Of a stretch of 39,586 nucleotides of DNA, positions 20,905-29,436 are shown piece by piece. The notes beneath the pieces are model-generated. The model made no database searches and was not told where the DNA came from. It saw only the letters and a list, made by a program, of their open reading frames with translations. This DNA comes from Gemmatimonas sp. (lineage in GTDB: Bacteria > Gemmatimonadota > Gemmatimonadetes > Gemmatimonadales > Gemmatimonadaceae), in assembly GCA_011390805.1 (NCBI GenBank), contig JAABRT010000028.1:1-39586 (forward strand), written 5' to 3'. Numbering within the stretch: position 1 is the stretch's first letter; each line of letters opens with the position of its first letter. Both the position numbers and the translations under genes were made by a program.

Positions 20905-22215
20905 TCAGTCGCTCGATGTGAATCGACGCATGGTCACACCTTCCAGCTCGTCGCGAATGGTTTCATTCTCGATTGTTTCCAGCGTTTCCGCGGCAAACGC
21001 ATACGTGAGCAGCTGACGTGACATATCAGCATCAATGCCTCGGCTCTTCATATAAAACAGCGCCGTCTGGTCGATCTGACCCACCGTTGCACCGTGCGTG
21101 CACTTGACGTCGTCGGCATAAATCTCGAGCTGCGGCTTGGCATCAACCTGTGCCGTCTTGGAGAGCAGCAACGTATTGTTGGTCTGCTTGCCGTCGGTCT
21201 GCTGCGCGATGTCGCGCACAAACACCTTGCCGTTGAATACGCCGTGCGAGGTATCGTCGAGAATGCTCTTGTAAATCTGTCGGCTGAAGCAGTTGGGCTT
21301 GGCGTGTTCAATGCGCGTCTGCACATCGCCATGCTGCTCACCGTCAAGCATGGTGAGACCATTAAGCGTGGTGCCGCATCCTTCGCCGTCGAGCACCGTG
21401 TAAATGTTGGTGCGCGAGAGCTGACCGCCGGTGGTAAAGCAGAATGACACGTAGTGGGAGTCACGTCCCTGACGGGCTTCGATCGTGCTCACATGATACG
21501 CCTGGCGGCCTTCGCGCTGAATCTTGAGATGATTGAGCGTGGCGCCGTCTTCCACCATCACTTCAGCCACCGGATTGGAGAAGTACGCACCGTCGGTAAG
21601 TCCCACCCAGCTTTCAATCACCGTGGCCTTGGCGTGACGCTCAGCGTAAAGCAGCACACGCGGATGCTGCATGCCGCCCACGCCTTTGTCGGTGGTGACA
21701 AAAAGCAAGTGTACGGGCGTATCAACCACCATTTCCTTGGCCACATGCACCACTGCGCCTTCGCCCAGAAACGATGCGTTGAGCGCGGTAAAGCCATCGC
21801 GATCGGCCGGTGCGGCGGTACCCAACTGGCGCGCCACCTGATCGCCCAGCGTGGTCATGGCCTGCGCCATGGGCAGCACACGGATGCCGTCGGGCAACGC
21901 ATCAATAGTGCTGAGTGACGGGGCATGCACACCGTTTACAAACACCAGTGTGGGCCACGAGGTGGAAAACAGGTACGGCGCCAACTGTTCCGCCGTCACG
22001 CCACTCGCGTCACCATTCATTGGTACAAACGACGCATCGGCCAGCGACGCGACGCTCGTGTAATGCCAGTCTTCCACCTTGGTGGTGGGAAGCCCAAGCT
22101 GCTCAAACGCACGCGCACCGGCTTCACGCTGCGCACGCAGCGCGTCGGGCGCTTGCGCCGACGCAGCAGCGGTGGCCTGAGAGAGCAATGCGGGGGCCAG
22201 AAGAGTGGTACTCAC
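20905..22215 (-). CDS. sufD: SUF scaffold subunit SufD
   Basis: The 436-residue protein is the SufD partner of SufB in the SufBC2D scaffold. Its C-terminal half has the beta-helix and family blocks GATVGQIDQTALFYMKSRGI and the preceding VKCTHGATVG, with the conserved His that faces the SufB interface. The N-terminal ~130 residues are helical (ALRAQREAGARAFEQLGLPTTKVEDWHYTSV), as in SufD rather than SufB. The GTG start overlaps the sufC stop (GTGA, 22212-22215), with GGAGG seven bases upstream. Order sufB-sufC-sufD is canonical. Confidence 0.93.
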   Translation of the reverse strand: MSTTLLAPALLSQATAAASAQAPDALRAQREAGARAFEQLGLPTTKVEDWHYTSVASLADASFVPMNGDASGVTAEQLAPYLFSTSWPTLVFVNGVHAPSLSTIDALPDGIRVLPMAQAMTTLGDQVARQLGTAAPADRDGFTALNASFLGEGAVVHVAKEMVVDTPVHLLFVTTDKGVGGMQHPRVLLYAERHAKATVIESWVGLTDGAYFSNPVAEVMVEDGATLNHLKIQREGRQAYHVSTIEARQGRDSHYVSFCFTTGGQLSRTNIYTVLDGEGCGTTLNGLTMLDGEQHGDVQTRIEHAKPNCFSRQIYKSILDDTSHGVFNGKVFVRDIAQQTDGKQTNNTLLLSKTAQVDAKPQLEIYADDVKCTHGATVGQIDQTALFYMKSRGIDADMSRQLLTYAFAAETLETIENETIRDELEGVTMRRFTSSD

Positions 22216-22967
22216 GCTACCGCCTCCAACAACCAGTCGTAACCGCGCGCCTCGAGCTCGAGCGCGAGTTCCTTGCCACCCGACTTCACAATGCGACCGC
22301 CGGCCAGCACGTGCACGTAATCGGGCACGATGTAGTTGAGCAGACGCTGATAGTGCGTGACAAGAATCGTGGCGTTTTCAGGACGCTTGAGCGCGTTCAC
22401 ACCGTTGGCCACAATGCGCAGCGCATCGATGTCGAGTCCGGAGTCGGTCTCGTCAAGAATGGCCAGCGAGGGGGTGAGTACCGCCATCTGCAGAATCTCG
22501 TTGCGCTTCTTCTCACCGCCGGAGAATCCGGCGTTCACCGAGCGATGCAGCATGGCCGGATCCATGTCGACGAGCTTGAGCTGCTCTTCAACCAGATCCA
22601 GGAACTCCATGGGATCAACTTCGTCGAGTCCCTGCGCCTTGCGCTTGGCGTTGTACGCGGCGCGCAAAAAGTACGCGTTGCTCACACCGGGAATTTCTAC
22701 CGGATACTGAAAGGCCAGAAATACACCCTGCTGCGCGCGCACTTCGGCGTCCATTTCAGCGAGGTTTTCGCCGTTGTACAGCATTTCGCCGCCGGTGATT
22801 TCATACGCCGGATGACCGGCCAACACCTGCGCCAGCGTGCTTTTGCCAGAGCCGTTGGGGCCCATGACAGCGTGCACTTCGCCGGCGTTTACGGTGAGCG
22901 TGATGCCTTTGAGAATAGGCGTTCCATCAACGGAGGCGTGCAGATCACGAATCTCGAGCATTGGCAT
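22212..22967 (-). CDS. sufC: SUF ATPase SufC
   Basis: The ABC-type ATPase of the SufBC2D complex, not a transporter. The 251-residue protein has Walker A GPNGSGKS (residues 36-43), the SufC-specific signature GFSGGEKKRNEILQM, Walker B LAILDETDSGLD and the switch His in ILVTHYQRLLNYI. All are the SufC forms. ATP-driven dimerisation of SufC opens the SufB-SufD interface for cluster building. The start ATG at 22967 has no strong ribosome-binding site. A small GC hairpin lies 12 bases upstream in the spacer from sufB. Confidence 0.96.
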   Translation of the reverse strand: MPMLEIRDLHASVDGTPILKGITLTVNAGEVHAVMGPNGSGKSTLAQVLAGHPAYEITGGEMLYNGENLAEMDAEVRAQQGVFLAFQYPVEIPGVSNAYFLRAAYNAKRKAQGLDEVDPMEFLDLVEEQLKLVDMDPAMLHRSVNAGFSGGEKKRNEILQMAVLTPSLAILDETDSGLDIDALRIVANGVNALKRPENATILVTHYQRLLNYIVPDYVHVLAGGRIVKSGGKELALELEARGYDWLLEAVA

Positions 22968-22979
22968 TCTATGTGCGAT

Positions 22980-22993
22980 GGGGCAACAGCCCC
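22980..22993 (-). other. Small hairpin in the sufB-sufC spacer
   Basis: GGGGC (22980-22984) pairs with GCCCC (22989-22993) around a 4-base loop, in the 89-bp spacer between sufB and sufC, 12 bases before the sufC start. There is no T-run, so it is more likely an mRNA processing or stability element that sets SufB:SufC ratios than a terminator. That role is inference. Confidence 0.35.
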
Positions 22994-23056
22994 GGTTCTA
23001 GTCAGTAGTGGTTACGTGCGATGTAATGCAGACAATCGGTGTGGCGCGTACGGCAA

Positions 23057-24490
23057 TCAGCCAACGCTTCCTTCAAGCGTGATGCCGAGCAACTGCTGCG
23101 CTTCGAGCGCGAACTCCATGGGCAGTTCCTTGAACACTTCCTTGCAGAAACCGCTCACAATCATTGACACGGCCTGTTCGGCGTCGAGTCCGCGCTGCTT
23201 GAGGTAGAAGATCTGATCTTCACCGATCTTGCTGGTGGAGGCTTCGTGCTCAAGGATGGCCGAGTTGTTCTGCACTTCGATGTACGGGAACGTGTGCGCA
23301 CCGCATTCATTGCCCACAAGCATGGAGTCGCACTGCGTGTAGTTGCGCGCGCCTTCGGCCTTGGGAAGAATGTGCACCTTGCCGCGATACGAGTTCTGTC
23401 CCTTCATCGCGCTGATGCCCTTGCTCACGATGTTGGACTTCGTGTTGCGACCGATGTGAATCATCTTCGTGCCAGTGTCGGCCTGCTGCATCTTGGACGC
23501 CACAGCCACCGAGTAGAACTCACCCACCGAGTTGTCGCCCTGCAGAATGACACTCGGATACTTCCAGGTAATCGCAGAGCCGGTTTCCACCTGCGTCCAC
23601 GAAATCTTGGAGTTCTTCATGGCTTTGCCACGCTTGGTGACAAAGTTGTAGATGCCGCCCAAACCGTTCTCGTCGCCGGCGTACCAGTTCTGCACGGTGG
23701 AGTACTTCACCGTTGCATTATCAAGCGCCACGATTTCAACAACGGCCGCGTGCAGCTGGTTGGTGTCGCGCTTGGGCGCGGTGCACCCTTCCAGGTAGCT
23801 CACATACGATCCTTCGTCGGCCACAATGAGCGTGCGCTCAAACTGACCGGTGGTTTCCTGATTGATGCGGAAGTACGTGGAAAGCTCCATCGGACAGCGC
23901 ACACCCTTGGGGATGTAGCAGAACGATCCGTCGGAGAACACGGCCGAGTTGAGCGCGGCAAAGAAGTTGTCGCTGTAGGGAATGACCGAGCCCAGATACT
24001 GACGCACCAGGTCACCATGTTCGCGCACCGCTTCACTGAACGAACAGAAGATGATGCCTTCCTTGGCCAGCTCTTCGCGGAACGTGGTGCCCACGCTCAC
24101 CGAGTCAAACACGGCGTCAACAGCCACGCCGCTCAGCCGCTTCTGCTCGTTGAGCGAAATGCCAAGCTTGGCGTACGTCTCAAGCAGCTTGGGGTCTACT
24201 TCGTCGAGTGAACCGAGCGGCTTGACCGACTTGGGCGCCGAATAGTACGACGACGCCTGGTAGTCGATGGGCGGATAGGTGACGTTGGGCCAATGCGGCT
24301 CTTTCATGGTGAGCCAGCGGCGATAGGCCTTCAAACGCCACTCGAGCAGCCACTCGGGTTCGTTCTTCTTGGCTGAAATAAAACGGACGGTGTCTTCACT
24401 GAGACCGGGCGGCAACGTGTCCGACTCGATGTCTGTGCTGAATCCGTACTGATATTCCCGGTTGACCAGCTGGTCGATCGTGGCGCTCAT
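23057..24490 (-). CDS. sufB: SUF scaffold subunit SufB
   Basis: SufB is the core scaffold on which the cluster forms. The start is the ATG at 24490, overlapping the sufR stop (ATGA), with AGGAG five bases upstream. The 477-residue product shows the SufB-only N-terminal block ([16 protein letters not shown]), the long beta-helix with [27 protein letters not shown], and the C-terminal [22 protein letters not shown]. The Cys in LEGCTAP and the Glu nearby are in the position of E. coli SufB Cys254, implicated in sulfur channelling, and a further Cys lies in [10 protein letters not shown]. Length is normal for the family. Confidence 0.96.
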   Translation of the reverse strand: MSATIDQLVNREYQYGFSTDIESDTLPPGLSEDTVRFISAKKNEPEWLLEWRLKAYRRWLTMKEPHWPNVTYPPIDYQASSYYSAPKSVKPLGSLDEVDPKLLETYAKLGISLNEQKRLSGVAVDAVFDSVSVGTTFREELAKEGIIFCSFSEAVREHGDLVRQYLGSVIPYSDNFFAALNSAVFSDGSFCYIPKGVRCPMELSTYFRINQETTGQFERTLIVADEGSYVSYLEGCTAPKRDTNQLHAAVVEIVALDNATVKYSTVQNWYAGDENGLGGIYNFVTKRGKAMKNSKISWTQVETGSAITWKYPSVILQGDNSVGEFYSVAVASKMQQADTGTKMIHIGRNTKSNIVSKGISAMKGQNSYRGKVHILPKAEGARNYTQCDSMLVGNECGAHTFPYIEVQNNSAILEHEASTSKIGEDQIFYLKQRGLDAEQAVSMIVSGFCKEVFKELPMEFALEAQQLLGITLEGSVG

Positions 24491-25242
24491 ACCTGCTCCT
24501 CGTCCCACACGGTGGGCCCGTTCGCCGATGAGGCAGTCGCGCTCATCGCCGACGGAACGTCGTTGTTCAAATCGTGAGTGTCAGCGGCCGCGTTGCAGCT
24601 GACATCGTAGGCACACAAGGCAGACCCACCCAACCGGTGGGCCCGTCGTACAACCGTGGCATCGAGCAGTCGCGACAGCTGCCGCGCCTCAACCTCGCAT
24701 GCCTCGGGGAACTGCAGCGCGATTTCGCACATCGCGCAGTTATGAATGCGCAGCGTCGCGCAGGCTCCGTTTTCAATACCTGATGCATCACCCTCGGCCA
24801 TGTAGCCGCGCGAGGTGAGCAACTCCGCTACCAGCTGCACGCGTTCGGACAACGGCAGCCCTTCCAGCACCGGCGCCGCGTCGGCCGCCAGCGAATCCCA
24901 CTCACGCGTAAGCACGCGCGCGACAGACTTCGCACCACGCTCGCTCTGCAAGGCTTCAAGCGCCGAGGCGAGCACGGTGGCGTACCGCCGAGGAAACACG
25001 GCTTCGCCTGCATCGGTGAGCCGGTAGGCGAACACCGGTGCTCCAACGCCCCGCACTTCGCGGGAATAGCGCACCACGCCGTCTTCCTCCAGCACCTTCA
25101 GATGCCGACGCAGCGCGTTGGGCGTGACGCCAAAACGCGACGCCAGCTCCGCGGCCGTCAGCGGCTGCTCCTTCTTGAGGGTGACCAGCAGCTCAGCCCT
25201 GACGCCCCGGTACCCGCCCAGCGATCCAATCACGTCTTGCAT
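24487..25242 (-). CDS. sufR: SufR-like winged-helix Fe-S repressor
   Basis: The 251-residue protein has an N-terminal DeoR/ArsR-like winged helix-turn-helix (residues ~15-75: [31 protein letters not shown]) and a C-terminal Cys-rich domain. Cys169, Cys182 and Cys210 have spacings x12 and x27, the spacing reported for the cluster-binding cysteines of cyanobacterial SufR; Cys161, Cys172 and Cys216 are additional. SufR with a [4Fe-4S] cluster represses suf; loss of cluster relieves repression. It is the first gene of the operon and overlaps sufB by 4 bases. The region upstream carries a matching operator over a promoter, so autoregulation is expected. The last ~25 residues are low-complexity. 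Confidence 0.88.
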   Translation of the reverse strand: MQDVIGSLGGYRGVRAELLVTLKKEQPLTAAELASRFGVTPNALRRHLKVLEEDGVVRYSREVRGVGAPVFAYRLTDAGEAVFPRRYATVLASALEALQSERGAKSVARVLTREWDSLAADAAPVLEGLPLSERVQLVAELLTSRGYMAEGDASGIENGACATLRIHNCAMCEIALQFPEACEVEARQLSRLLDATVVRRAHRLGGSALCAYDVSCNAAADTHDLNNDVPSAMSATASSANGPTVWDEEQV

Positions 25243-25307
25243 GGCACCTGTGAATCACCCACGAATTACCTGCGAGAAACGAACCCAAGGTTCTGAAGTA
25301 TCCAGAC

Positions 25308-25336
25308 AATATACGTCGGGAATGCGGAATCGACAA
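25308..25336 (-). promoter_or_regulatory. Candidate sigma70-type promoter of the suf operon
   Basis: On the minus strand, TTGTCG (25336-25331) and TATATT (25313-25308) are separated by 17 bases, a near-consensus pair. Transcription would start near 25301, leaving a leader of about 60 bases before the sufR ATG. The -35 box lies inside the SufR-type palindrome. Confidence 0.7.
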
Positions 25337-25355
25337 CGAAACTGTTGACGAATCC
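25326..25355. promoter_or_regulatory. Candidate SufR operator, CAAC-N6-GTTG
   Basis: CAAC (25334-25337), six bases, GTTG (25344-25347) is exactly the core described for cyanobacterial SufR. The symmetry extends to 12-base arms (GGAATCGACAAC against GGATTCGTCAAC read from the other strand, 10 of 12 matching). It covers the -35 box of the candidate suf promoter, as expected for a repressor. Confidence 0.75.
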
Positions 25356-25562
25356 GTTTTGTTTCCGGGATTTTCGGGACCGTGAGGGTGCGTGTCCGGG
25401 GCCTTTTGGTGGCCAGCGTCGGCTGGTTTCGCGGGCGTGCGTCACAAAAACCGCTGCGGCTCGTCACGATATGGATGCAGGATCGCAGTGCAGGCTGCAT
25501 TATTCATTGCAGCCGCGTCACATGGCGGGTCTTCAGTACACTCCCTTGGAGGATAGGCTTTC

Positions 25563-25994
25563 GTGCGTGCCACGCTCATTGCTGCGTTGCTGCTAGCTGC
25601 GACCGGGGCCATTTCATTGGCCCGGGTGCGCATGAGGGCTCATCGCAGCTCGTTTGTGCGTGACGGGCTGGCGCAGTTTGCGGCGGCCTTTGCGGGGCGT
25701 GATCTGCCGCCGGCCTTGCTGGAGCAGACATACGCGCATCTCATCGAACGGCGCGAAGCGGTGGGGGAGAACGACGCGGCCCATTTTCTGGTGGCTCCCG
25801 GCCACGATCTGCGGGCGGTGTACCACCTGGACAGCATTGACATTGAAGATGCGGTGCTGGTAATCGCCGACCGCGCCCGTGCCCGCATTCCCAAGGCGCA
25901 CGATCTCGATGAGCTCAAGGGACGCGTGTTTACGGTGGCAGATATGGTGGATTTCCTCGAGCCGTATTTCGAGCCGCAGCTTATGGTGGAGTGA
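25563..25994 (+). CDS. Membrane-anchored protein with acyl-carrier-like C-terminus, unknown
   Basis: The GTG at 25563 follows GGAGG by about 10 bases. The 143-residue product has an N-terminal hydrophobic helix (~residues 3-20), a basic stretch, a helical middle (~30-75) and a C-terminal region (~85-137) reading HLDSIDIEDAVLVIADRARA, then IPKAHDLDELKGRVFTVADM and VDFLEPYFE. That last part has the look of an acyl carrier protein: D90-S91-I92 stands where ACP has its DSL phosphopantetheine site, followed by the helix II pattern and a closing helix. If real, it is a membrane-tethered carrier-like protein; the resemblance could be chance. Its stop overlaps the GTG of the M23 gene. Confidence 0.5.
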   Translation: MRATLIAALLLAATGAISLARVRMRAHRSSFVRDGLAQFAAAFAGRDLPPALLEQTYAHLIERREAVGENDAAHFLVAPGHDLRAVYHLDSIDIEDAVLVIADRARARIPKAHDLDELKGRVFTVADMVDFLEPYFEPQLMVE

Positions 25995-26764
25995 TCGGCA
26001 TTCGTATGATCACAGGGTGGACGGTGCAGCGCGTGCGTGGCGAACGAGTGGTGTTTGGTAAGGCAACCGTGCGTCGCGAACGAGCCGTGTCTGCTAAGGC
26101 AACGGTGCCTCGCGCGCGACACATCACGTCAGCGGCGGCGCTCGCCTGCCTCACGCTGCTTGCCGCCTGCGGTGGCGGCATCACGCCGCTGGCCCCGTCT
26201 ACCGCGCCGGTGCCGGAAAGTCGTACGGCGCCCGTGTCCAACGTGCCCGCCGGCCGTCCCGCCGTCTCCGGCGACCTGAGCCCGGGTGTAACCGACGCCG
26301 ACCTCGACGCACTCTGGGCTCGGCAGCTGATGGTGCCCGTAGAGGGCGCTGAGCCGTCGAGTTTGCGCAATGACTACGACGCCAAGCGCAGCGGCGGCCG
26401 CACGCATCGCGCGATTGATGTGATGTCACCCAAGGGCACGCCCGTGCTGGCGGCTGACGACGGACGCATTGGACGCATCGGCACAACGCCCATTGGCGGC
26501 AACATTATTTACGCCACCGATCCTGACGAGCGCTTTGTGTATTACTACGCCCATCTCGACCGGCACGCGCGCGGGCTGCAAACCGGGCAGCGCGTGCAAA
26601 AGGGCGATGTCATTGGCTATGTGGGCACGACGGGCAATGCGCCCGCCAATGTGCCGCACCTGCATTTCCAGGTGATGCTGCGCGGGGCAGGGCGGGCCTG
26701 GTGGGATGGGCCGGCCATCAATCCGTGGCTCTTTTTTGTGTACTCCGGGTCGGCCAATCAGTAG
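25991..26764 (+). CDS. M23 family metallopeptidase, lipoprotein
   Basis: The C-terminal domain is a LytM/M23 zinc peptidase: first ligands His139-x3-Asp143 (THRAIDVMSPKGTPV), then His188 (YYAHLD) and His223-x-His225 (PHLHFQV). M23 enzymes cut peptidoglycan cross-links; with an intact set of ligands it is probably active. A lipobox LLAAC places Cys60 as the lipidated residue. The start is uncertain. The GTG at 25991 overlaps the previous stop (GTGA), a pattern frequent here, but gives a 59-residue leader containing a duplicated 12-residue segment. The ATG at 26006 and the GTG at 26105, which would leave a normal 21-residue lipoprotein signal, are alternatives. Confidence 0.88.
   Translation: MIGIRMITGWTVQRVRGERVVFGKATVRRERAVSAKATVPRARHITSAAALACLTLLAACGGGITPLAPSTAPVPESRTAPVSNVPAGRPAVSGDLSPGVTDADLDALWARQLMVPVEGAEPSSLRNDYDAKRSGGRTHRAIDVMSPKGTPVLAADDGRIGRIGTTPIGGNIIYATDPDERFVYYYAHLDRHARGLQTGQRVQKGDVIGYVGTTGNAPANVPHLHFQVMLRGAGRAWWDGPAINPWLFFVYSGSANQ
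26032..26103. repeat. 36-bp tandem repeat, two copies
   Basis: Units 26032-26067 and 26068-26103 differ at few positions; a degenerate third start follows. In the M23 frame they encode RGERVVFGKATV and RRERAVSAKATV, a basic segment that is not expected in a lipoprotein signal. It may be leader sequence rather than coding. Confidence 0.75.
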
Positions 26765-26869
26765 CAAACGGCGCCCGACCGTCGCTCCGGGGGCAAAGCG
26801 CAATAGATTGCGGGAGTCAGACGCGCGACCATCAGTGGCGCGCCCTCATTGTCCCGTACCCAACGCTCC

Positions 26870-27175
26870 ATGACCATGCGCGGTAAGGATCGCGCAGCGC
26901 TGCGCGCTGAAGCTCATCATCTCAATGTCACCGTGCACGTTGGCCACGGCGGTATCACCGCCACGTTGCGCAAAAGTTGCGACGACGTGCTGCGCACCCG
27001 CGAGCTGGTGAAGGGGCAGGTAGCCAAGGCGGGCGACCTGTCGGCGCAGGAAGCCGCCGAAGCGCTGTCGAGCGAACTCAAAGCCGAGATCATTCAGGTG
27101 ATCGGGCGTACGTTTACGCTGTTCCGGGAGAATCCGGAGCTTGAGCGTGGTGAACTGCCACCGTGGCGGCGCTGA
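26870..27175 (+). CDS. YhbY/CRM-domain RNA-binding protein
   Basis: The roughly 101-residue protein is a single CRM domain (YhbY-like): LRAEAHHLNVTVHVGHGGITATLRKSCDD, then LRTRELVKGQVAKAG and a C-terminal IIQVIGRTFTLFRENP. The GHGG loop stands in the place of the conserved GxxG RNA-binding loop. Bacterial YhbY associates with pre-50S ribosomal particles and assists assembly. The start is the ATG at 26870 or 26876; neither has a strong ribosome-binding site, and a TTG 21 bases upstream is less likely. The last ~8 residues are Pro/Arg-rich. It stands alone between the M23 gene and fdxA on the same strand. Confidence 0.88.
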   Translation: MTMRGKDRAALRAEAHHLNVTVHVGHGGITATLRKSCDDVLRTRELVKGQVAKAGDLSAQEAAEALSSELKAEIIQVIGRTFTLFRENPELERGELPPWRR

Positions 27176-27304
27176 GCGTTATTATGTTGTCACACGCGGC
27201 TGCGACGTCGCGCCGCCTTACTCGTCTGCTTGTGAACAGCGGGTCACGCCACTAAGCTGAGCGTGCCCAAAGCACACATCGCGTTAGCCTCGAGCCGAAA
27301 CACC

Positions 27305-27568
27305 ATGCCCTACGTCATTACCGAAGCCTGCATCAGCGTCAAAGACAAATCCTGCGTGGATGTCTGTCCTGTGGATTGCATTTACGAAGGTGAGGATCAG
27401 CTGTACATCCACCCTGACGAATGCATCGACTGTGGGGCGTGCGAGCCGGAGTGCCCGGTCACGGCCATCTTCCCTGAGGAAGACGTGCCGGTGCAGCTCA
27501 AGTCGTTTGTCGAGAAGAACAAGGTGGTGTTCAACTCGGATACGCCGCCGGGTCGGCCGACGCGGTAA
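27305..27568 (+). CDS. fdxA: 7Fe ferredoxin (FdxA type)
   Basis: The ATG at 27305 starts an 87-residue protein with the 7Fe ferredoxin pattern. Cys9, Cys17 and Cys50 would hold a [3Fe-4S] cluster, and Cys21, Cys40, Cys43 and Cys46 a [4Fe-4S] cluster; Cys25 lies where Azotobacter ferredoxin I has its free Cys. The motifs are [19 protein letters not shown] and [13 protein letters not shown]. It is a cytosolic low-potential electron carrier; the redox partner is unknown. It is one of several Fe-S genes in the window, though it is not linked to the suf operon. Fold-back repeat copy C begins 34 bases after its stop. Confidence 0.95.
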   Translation: MPYVITEACISVKDKSCVDVCPVDCIYEGEDQLYIHPDECIDCGACEPECPVTAIFPEEDVPVQLKSFVEKNKVVFNSDTPPGRPTR

Positions 27569-27601
27569 TTGGGGCTGGGAGATACTGCGCGGCTGTCTTG
27601 G

Positions 27602-27820
27602 GTGCTCGGTTCGACTTGCGAATCTGGCGAGGCTTTAAGGCCATAAGGCCTCAGGGCACTTTGTGGCCTTAAGACCGTATCAGAACTCATCGCCAGGCAA
27701 CCTGCGTAGCATCTGTTTACGGTAAACGCGGTTGCAGTACTGATTCGTATTTACGGCCAATATGTGCCGCGAGGCCTTATGGCCTTAAAGCCTCGAACAC
27801 CTCGCAAGGCCGAACAGAGC
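27602..27820. repeat. Fold-back (MITE-like) repeat, copy C
   Basis: Third copy, same orientation, about 219 bp. It starts GTGCTCGGTTCGACTTGCGA and ends CCGAACAGAGC. Its arms contain a perfect 24-bp inverted pair (GAGGCTTTAAGG followed by CCATAAGGCCTC at 27629-27652, matched near 27770-27794), better paired than in copies A and B. The loop is shortened and more diverged, with GTTTACGGTAAAC in place of the longer core. It fills the convergent gap between fdxA and the ICMT-like gene. Confidence 0.88.
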
Positions 27821-27868
27821 TCCCACGGTGCCCGCGGGAGCTCTTCGTTTCTCTGCAACGCGCTCTGC

Positions 27869-28540
27869 TCACCCACCCAGATACTTCGCCTTCGCCCAGA
27901 ACGCGGCGATCAGTACCACGTACTGCATCACCGTGCTGCGCTCGCTCCAAATCGCCTCACCCCACGCATGCGGTCCGCTCGCCGAGTTGCTCGGCGGACG
28001 CGGAAACCAGCGTGGGGTTTGTGCTTTGTAGGTGAGGTACTCTTTGCCGAAAATCGATTCGAGCACCCCTTCTTCGTAGCGCACGATGTAGTAGTACTCC
28101 ACCGCAAAGAGCACTGTGGCTACCGGCAAAAACCAGAGCAGACCTGAGACCACGGTAAAGCCCATCCACACCAGCCAGTTGCCCACGTACAGCGGGTTGC
28201 GGCACCAGGCAAAGGCACCGTAGTCAACCAACCGCTGCACATCGCGCGAGCGGCGTCGGGTGACCGTTCCGGCAGCGGCCACACCCGACAGCCGTACCAG
28301 CTCGCCAATGGCGACCATCAGCAATCCCACAATCCACATGGTGCGGGTCTGCTGGCCGGGTACGAGGAGCGGGATAGCCAGAAACGGCACCGGAATCCAG
28401 CCGCGATTCTTGAACAGCACCGCGCCGATGCGAGCCGCCTGCGACGTTTCGGCGGCACTGCGCGAAGCGCTAGCAGAAGCAGCCGGTGTGTCGTTGGGGC
28501 TGATGTTCAACGCAGGGGCAGCGGACTTTGGTGTGGTCAT
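27869..28540 (-). CDS. Isoprenylcysteine carboxyl methyltransferase-like membrane protein
   Basis: This 223-residue integral membrane protein matches the ICMT/phospholipid methyltransferase (PEMT) superfamily: helices at ~50-70, 75-90 and 125-150, the motif YGAFAWCRNPLYVGNWLVW (where the family has RHPxY), and the C-terminal YEEGVLESIFGKEYLTYKAQTPRWFP with the conserved Glu/Tyr that frame the S-adenosylmethionine pocket. An Ala/Ser-rich N-terminal ~40 residues precede the first helix. Bacterial members methylate lipids or unknown small molecules. Its ATG overlaps the stop of the upstream hydrolase gene (ATGA, 28537-28540), so the two are translated together. Confidence 0.85.
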   Translation of the reverse strand: MTTPKSAAPALNISPNDTPAASASASRSAAETSQAARIGAVLFKNRGWIPVPFLAIPLLVPGQQTRTMWIVGLLMVAIGELVRLSGVAAAGTVTRRRSRDVQRLVDYGAFAWCRNPLYVGNWLVWMGFTVVSGLLWFLPVATVLFAVEYYYIVRYEEGVLESIFGKEYLTYKAQTPRWFPRPPSNSASGPHAWGEAIWSERSTVMQYVVLIAAFWAKAKYLGG

Positions 28541-29436
28541 GAAAATGATGATGTTTGGTTTTGCAGCGCGCTGAGAAACTCCGACAGTACGTGCGTCACT
28601 GCAGACGGTCGTTCAAAGCAGCTGGCATGTCCGGCACCCGCGATCAGATCGAGCCTTCGATGGGTTCCGGGTGGAAGCAAGGCAATCAGCTCTTCTGCCT
28701 TGTGCAGTGGTGTAATGACGTCTTCATCACCCACTGCCACTAATGTTGGCACAGCCGCACCGCGCATTGTGTCAGACGAATCCGGACGATCACGCAACGC
28801 GGTCAACGCTCCAACAATACCTGCTGGCGACGCTGAGCGCATCATGCGTCCCATATCAACTGCCAGATCCGGGCGCAGCGATTGCGTACTTTTACCTAAC
28901 ATGCCGGGCAACAACAGCCGCACCAACGCGTCTACGCCGTCGCTTTCGACAATTCTGATCATGGCGCTTCGCTTTTGCTGAGCGGCGGCATCATCGGCAT
29001 TGGCCTGTGTATCGCACAGCGCCATCGCGAACACGCGCTCGGGAAAATGCCGGAGGCACGCCATGGCGATGTATCCGCCCATGGACACTCCCACGAGTAC
29101 GGCCTGCTCAATGCGCAGATGATCAAGCAGTGCCACCACATCGCCGGCGTACTGCTGCATGCTGAACGGGCCGCTGGTAACCGATTCACCAAAACCACGC
29201 AGGTCGGGCGCAATGCATCGCACACTCACCGACAGTGCAAACAGCTGCTGCGCCCACAGGGCACGTGTGTGCGGAAAGCCGTGCAGGAAGACAACCGGCA
29301 ATCCGGTGCCGACATCGTCTATGCCGAACTTCCCGTTGCAGGTGTGGACAATCACCACGACCGCCCGCTGCACATGTAACGCCGCATCACCCGGTGTGCA
29401 CGCAGTGCTTTCCTGCAAGCAGCAGTCATGGTGCAA
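28537..29436 (-). CDS. Alpha/beta hydrolase
   Basis: A cytosolic alpha/beta-hydrolase fold protein. Counting from the TTG at 29436 (299 residues), the oxyanion HGFPHTRALW, the nucleophile Ser118 in VGVSMGGYIA, the acid Asp239 in GDEDVITP and His270 in GAGHASCFERP form an intact triad. The core begins at about residue 38 (FGIDDVGTGLPVVFLHGF). The start is uncertain: the TTG overlaps the upstream permease gene by 11 bases, and a GTG at 29370 would remove 22 non-domain residues. The substrate cannot be told; the family includes esterases, lactonases and dehalogenases, and the fold around the Asp resembles 3-oxoadipate enol-lactonase-like enzymes. Confidence 0.88.
   Translation of the reverse strand: MHHDCCLQESTACTPGDAALHVQRAVVVIVHTCNGKFGIDDVGTGLPVVFLHGFPHTRALWAQQLFALSVSVRCIAPDLRGFGESVTSGPFSMQQYAGDVVALLDHLRIEQAVLVGVSMGGYIAMACLRHFPERVFAMALCDTQANADDAAAQQKRSAMIRIVESDGVDALVRLLLPGMLGKSTQSLRPDLAVDMGRMMRSASPAGIVGALTALRDRPDSSDTMRGAAVPTLVAVGDEDVITPLHKAEELIALLPPGTHRRLDLIAGAGHASCFERPSAVTHVLSEFLSALQNQTSSFS

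Larger units (their letters stand above)
25243..25562. other. Divergent intergenic region between sufR and the ACP-like gene
   Basis: These 320 bases hold the suf promoter and operator on the sufR side. The part from about 25360 to 25545 shows no gene, clear promoter or RNA; GGAGG near 25548-25552 serves the + strand gene that starts at 25563. Confidence 0.6.

Noticed and set aside
23246-24211. Long plus-strand open frame opposite sufB
   Set aside because: Shadow of sufB; no start signal or family.
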